Below, one piece after another: positions 55,627 to 64,000 of a stretch of DNA of 64,000 bases. Source of the DNA: Branchiostoma floridae (lineage: Eukaryota; Chordata; Leptocardii; Amphioxiformes; Branchiostomatidae); the NCBI RefSeq assembly GCF_000003815.2, contig NC_049984.1, forward strand, positions 9,058,622-9,122,621. The letters are read 5' to 3'. The translations under genes and the position numbers were made by a program. The stretch's first letter is position 1. Each line of letters opens with the position of its first letter. The notes beneath the pieces are model-generated. The model was not told the DNA's origin, searched no databases, and saw nothing but the letters and a program-made list of their open reading frames with translations.

Positions 55627-55756
55627 ATGAATAATGATGATGATGATGTTGATACATAACTGTACTCTGATGGGAGTGATGATGTTCATCTCTGATATAC
55701 CCAGCTAGACAGTGAATCCAGTCACCAGCTTATGTGTTAACCAGTGTAAAAGTAAC

Positions 55757-63539
<7,783 letters not shown>

Positions 63540-64000
63540 CTTTTGAGAAGAGTAGAAAAAAAAGCCACATTGTTATTGTGTATCATGATAATTCAGTACA
63601 TTAAAACTTGGCAGGCCTGGTCCAGGTGTGTGGTCAGTCCTGTCCGGTCCATATTTTTTGCCAAATATTTGCCAGAGAGGATGTTTGAGGTCTTTTGGGG
63701 TCATTTGAGGTGTTTAGGCAGACCGGTACAATGGCAGTACTGGGATAAGGTTGTTTTTCTGCCATAGCATTTTTTCCTTTTCTGCAAAAGGTGAGATAAG
63801 ATTAAAGGCACCCAGAGCAGTTTTTGAGTCTTTTGAAATTTAATTTTCAAGAAATTTTTACACACAGTAAGGTTAAATAACACTATCTCATTGCATATCG
63901 ACATTTATTGAGCAAAGATGAGACGTCATTGGGTGGTGAGAACTTATTGAAAATCTGAGCGCTGCACGTGCCATTATTTCAAATTTTCGGAACGCACGTG
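63540..64000. other. POLR1A intron (right edge of window)
   Basis: The acceptor at 63540 (CTCAAAAG on the minus strand) opens the first visible exon. I see no further POLR1A exon before the window ends. Confidence 0.6.

Overview
The window reads as nuclear DNA of an intron-rich invertebrate chordate, most likely a lancelet (Branchiostoma). The reasons are chordate-like protein sequences (HYDIN, ZNRF1/2, DYNLRB, TAL1/SCL, GAL3ST and POLR1A families), short phase-consistent exons of mostly 70-250 bases in introns of similar size, many MITE-like repeats, and two small scaffold gaps (17179-17344 and 28306-28424). The species is inferred from these features; I could not search a database.

Layout from left to right. 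1-25.76 kb, minus strand: the first 35 coding exons (about 1,937 residues) of a HYDIN homologue, a motile-cilium central-pair protein. The gene continues past the left edge. Its first exon is non-coding and lies just downstream of an RFX X-box. Its introns hold a pogo/Tigger-like element, MITEs, and a 6.1-kb foldback element (12689-18832) built from two inverted arrays of a 64-bp repeat. 26.3-31.0 kb, plus strand: a four-transmembrane protein with PPxY motifs, not firmly identified. 31.5-39.05 kb, minus strand: a complete ZNRF1/2-type RING E3 ligase of 197 aa. 39.43-41.86 kb, plus strand: a complete dynein light chain roadblock of 97 aa. The last two share a 377-bp divergent promoter carrying a duplicated CCAAT-CRE module. 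42.65-46.99 kb, minus strand: a TAL1/SCL bHLH factor of 375 aa, followed upstream by about 6 kb of intergenic DNA with GATA-type sites. 53.3-55.6 kb, plus strand: a galactose-3-O-sulfotransferase of 498 aa. 55.4-64 kb, minus strand: the C-terminal 839 residues of RNA polymerase I largest subunit (POLR1A), whose 5' part lies beyond the right edge.

The genes do not form one pathway. HYDIN (axoneme) and roadblock (dynein) both serve microtubule motor systems. HYDIN, ZNRF1 and DYNLRB2 all lie on human 16q22-q23, so the left part looks like an ancestral chordate linkage block. All exon boundaries were chosen by hand: each intron begins GT (one begins GC) and ends AG, and codon phase is conserved across every junction of each gene.
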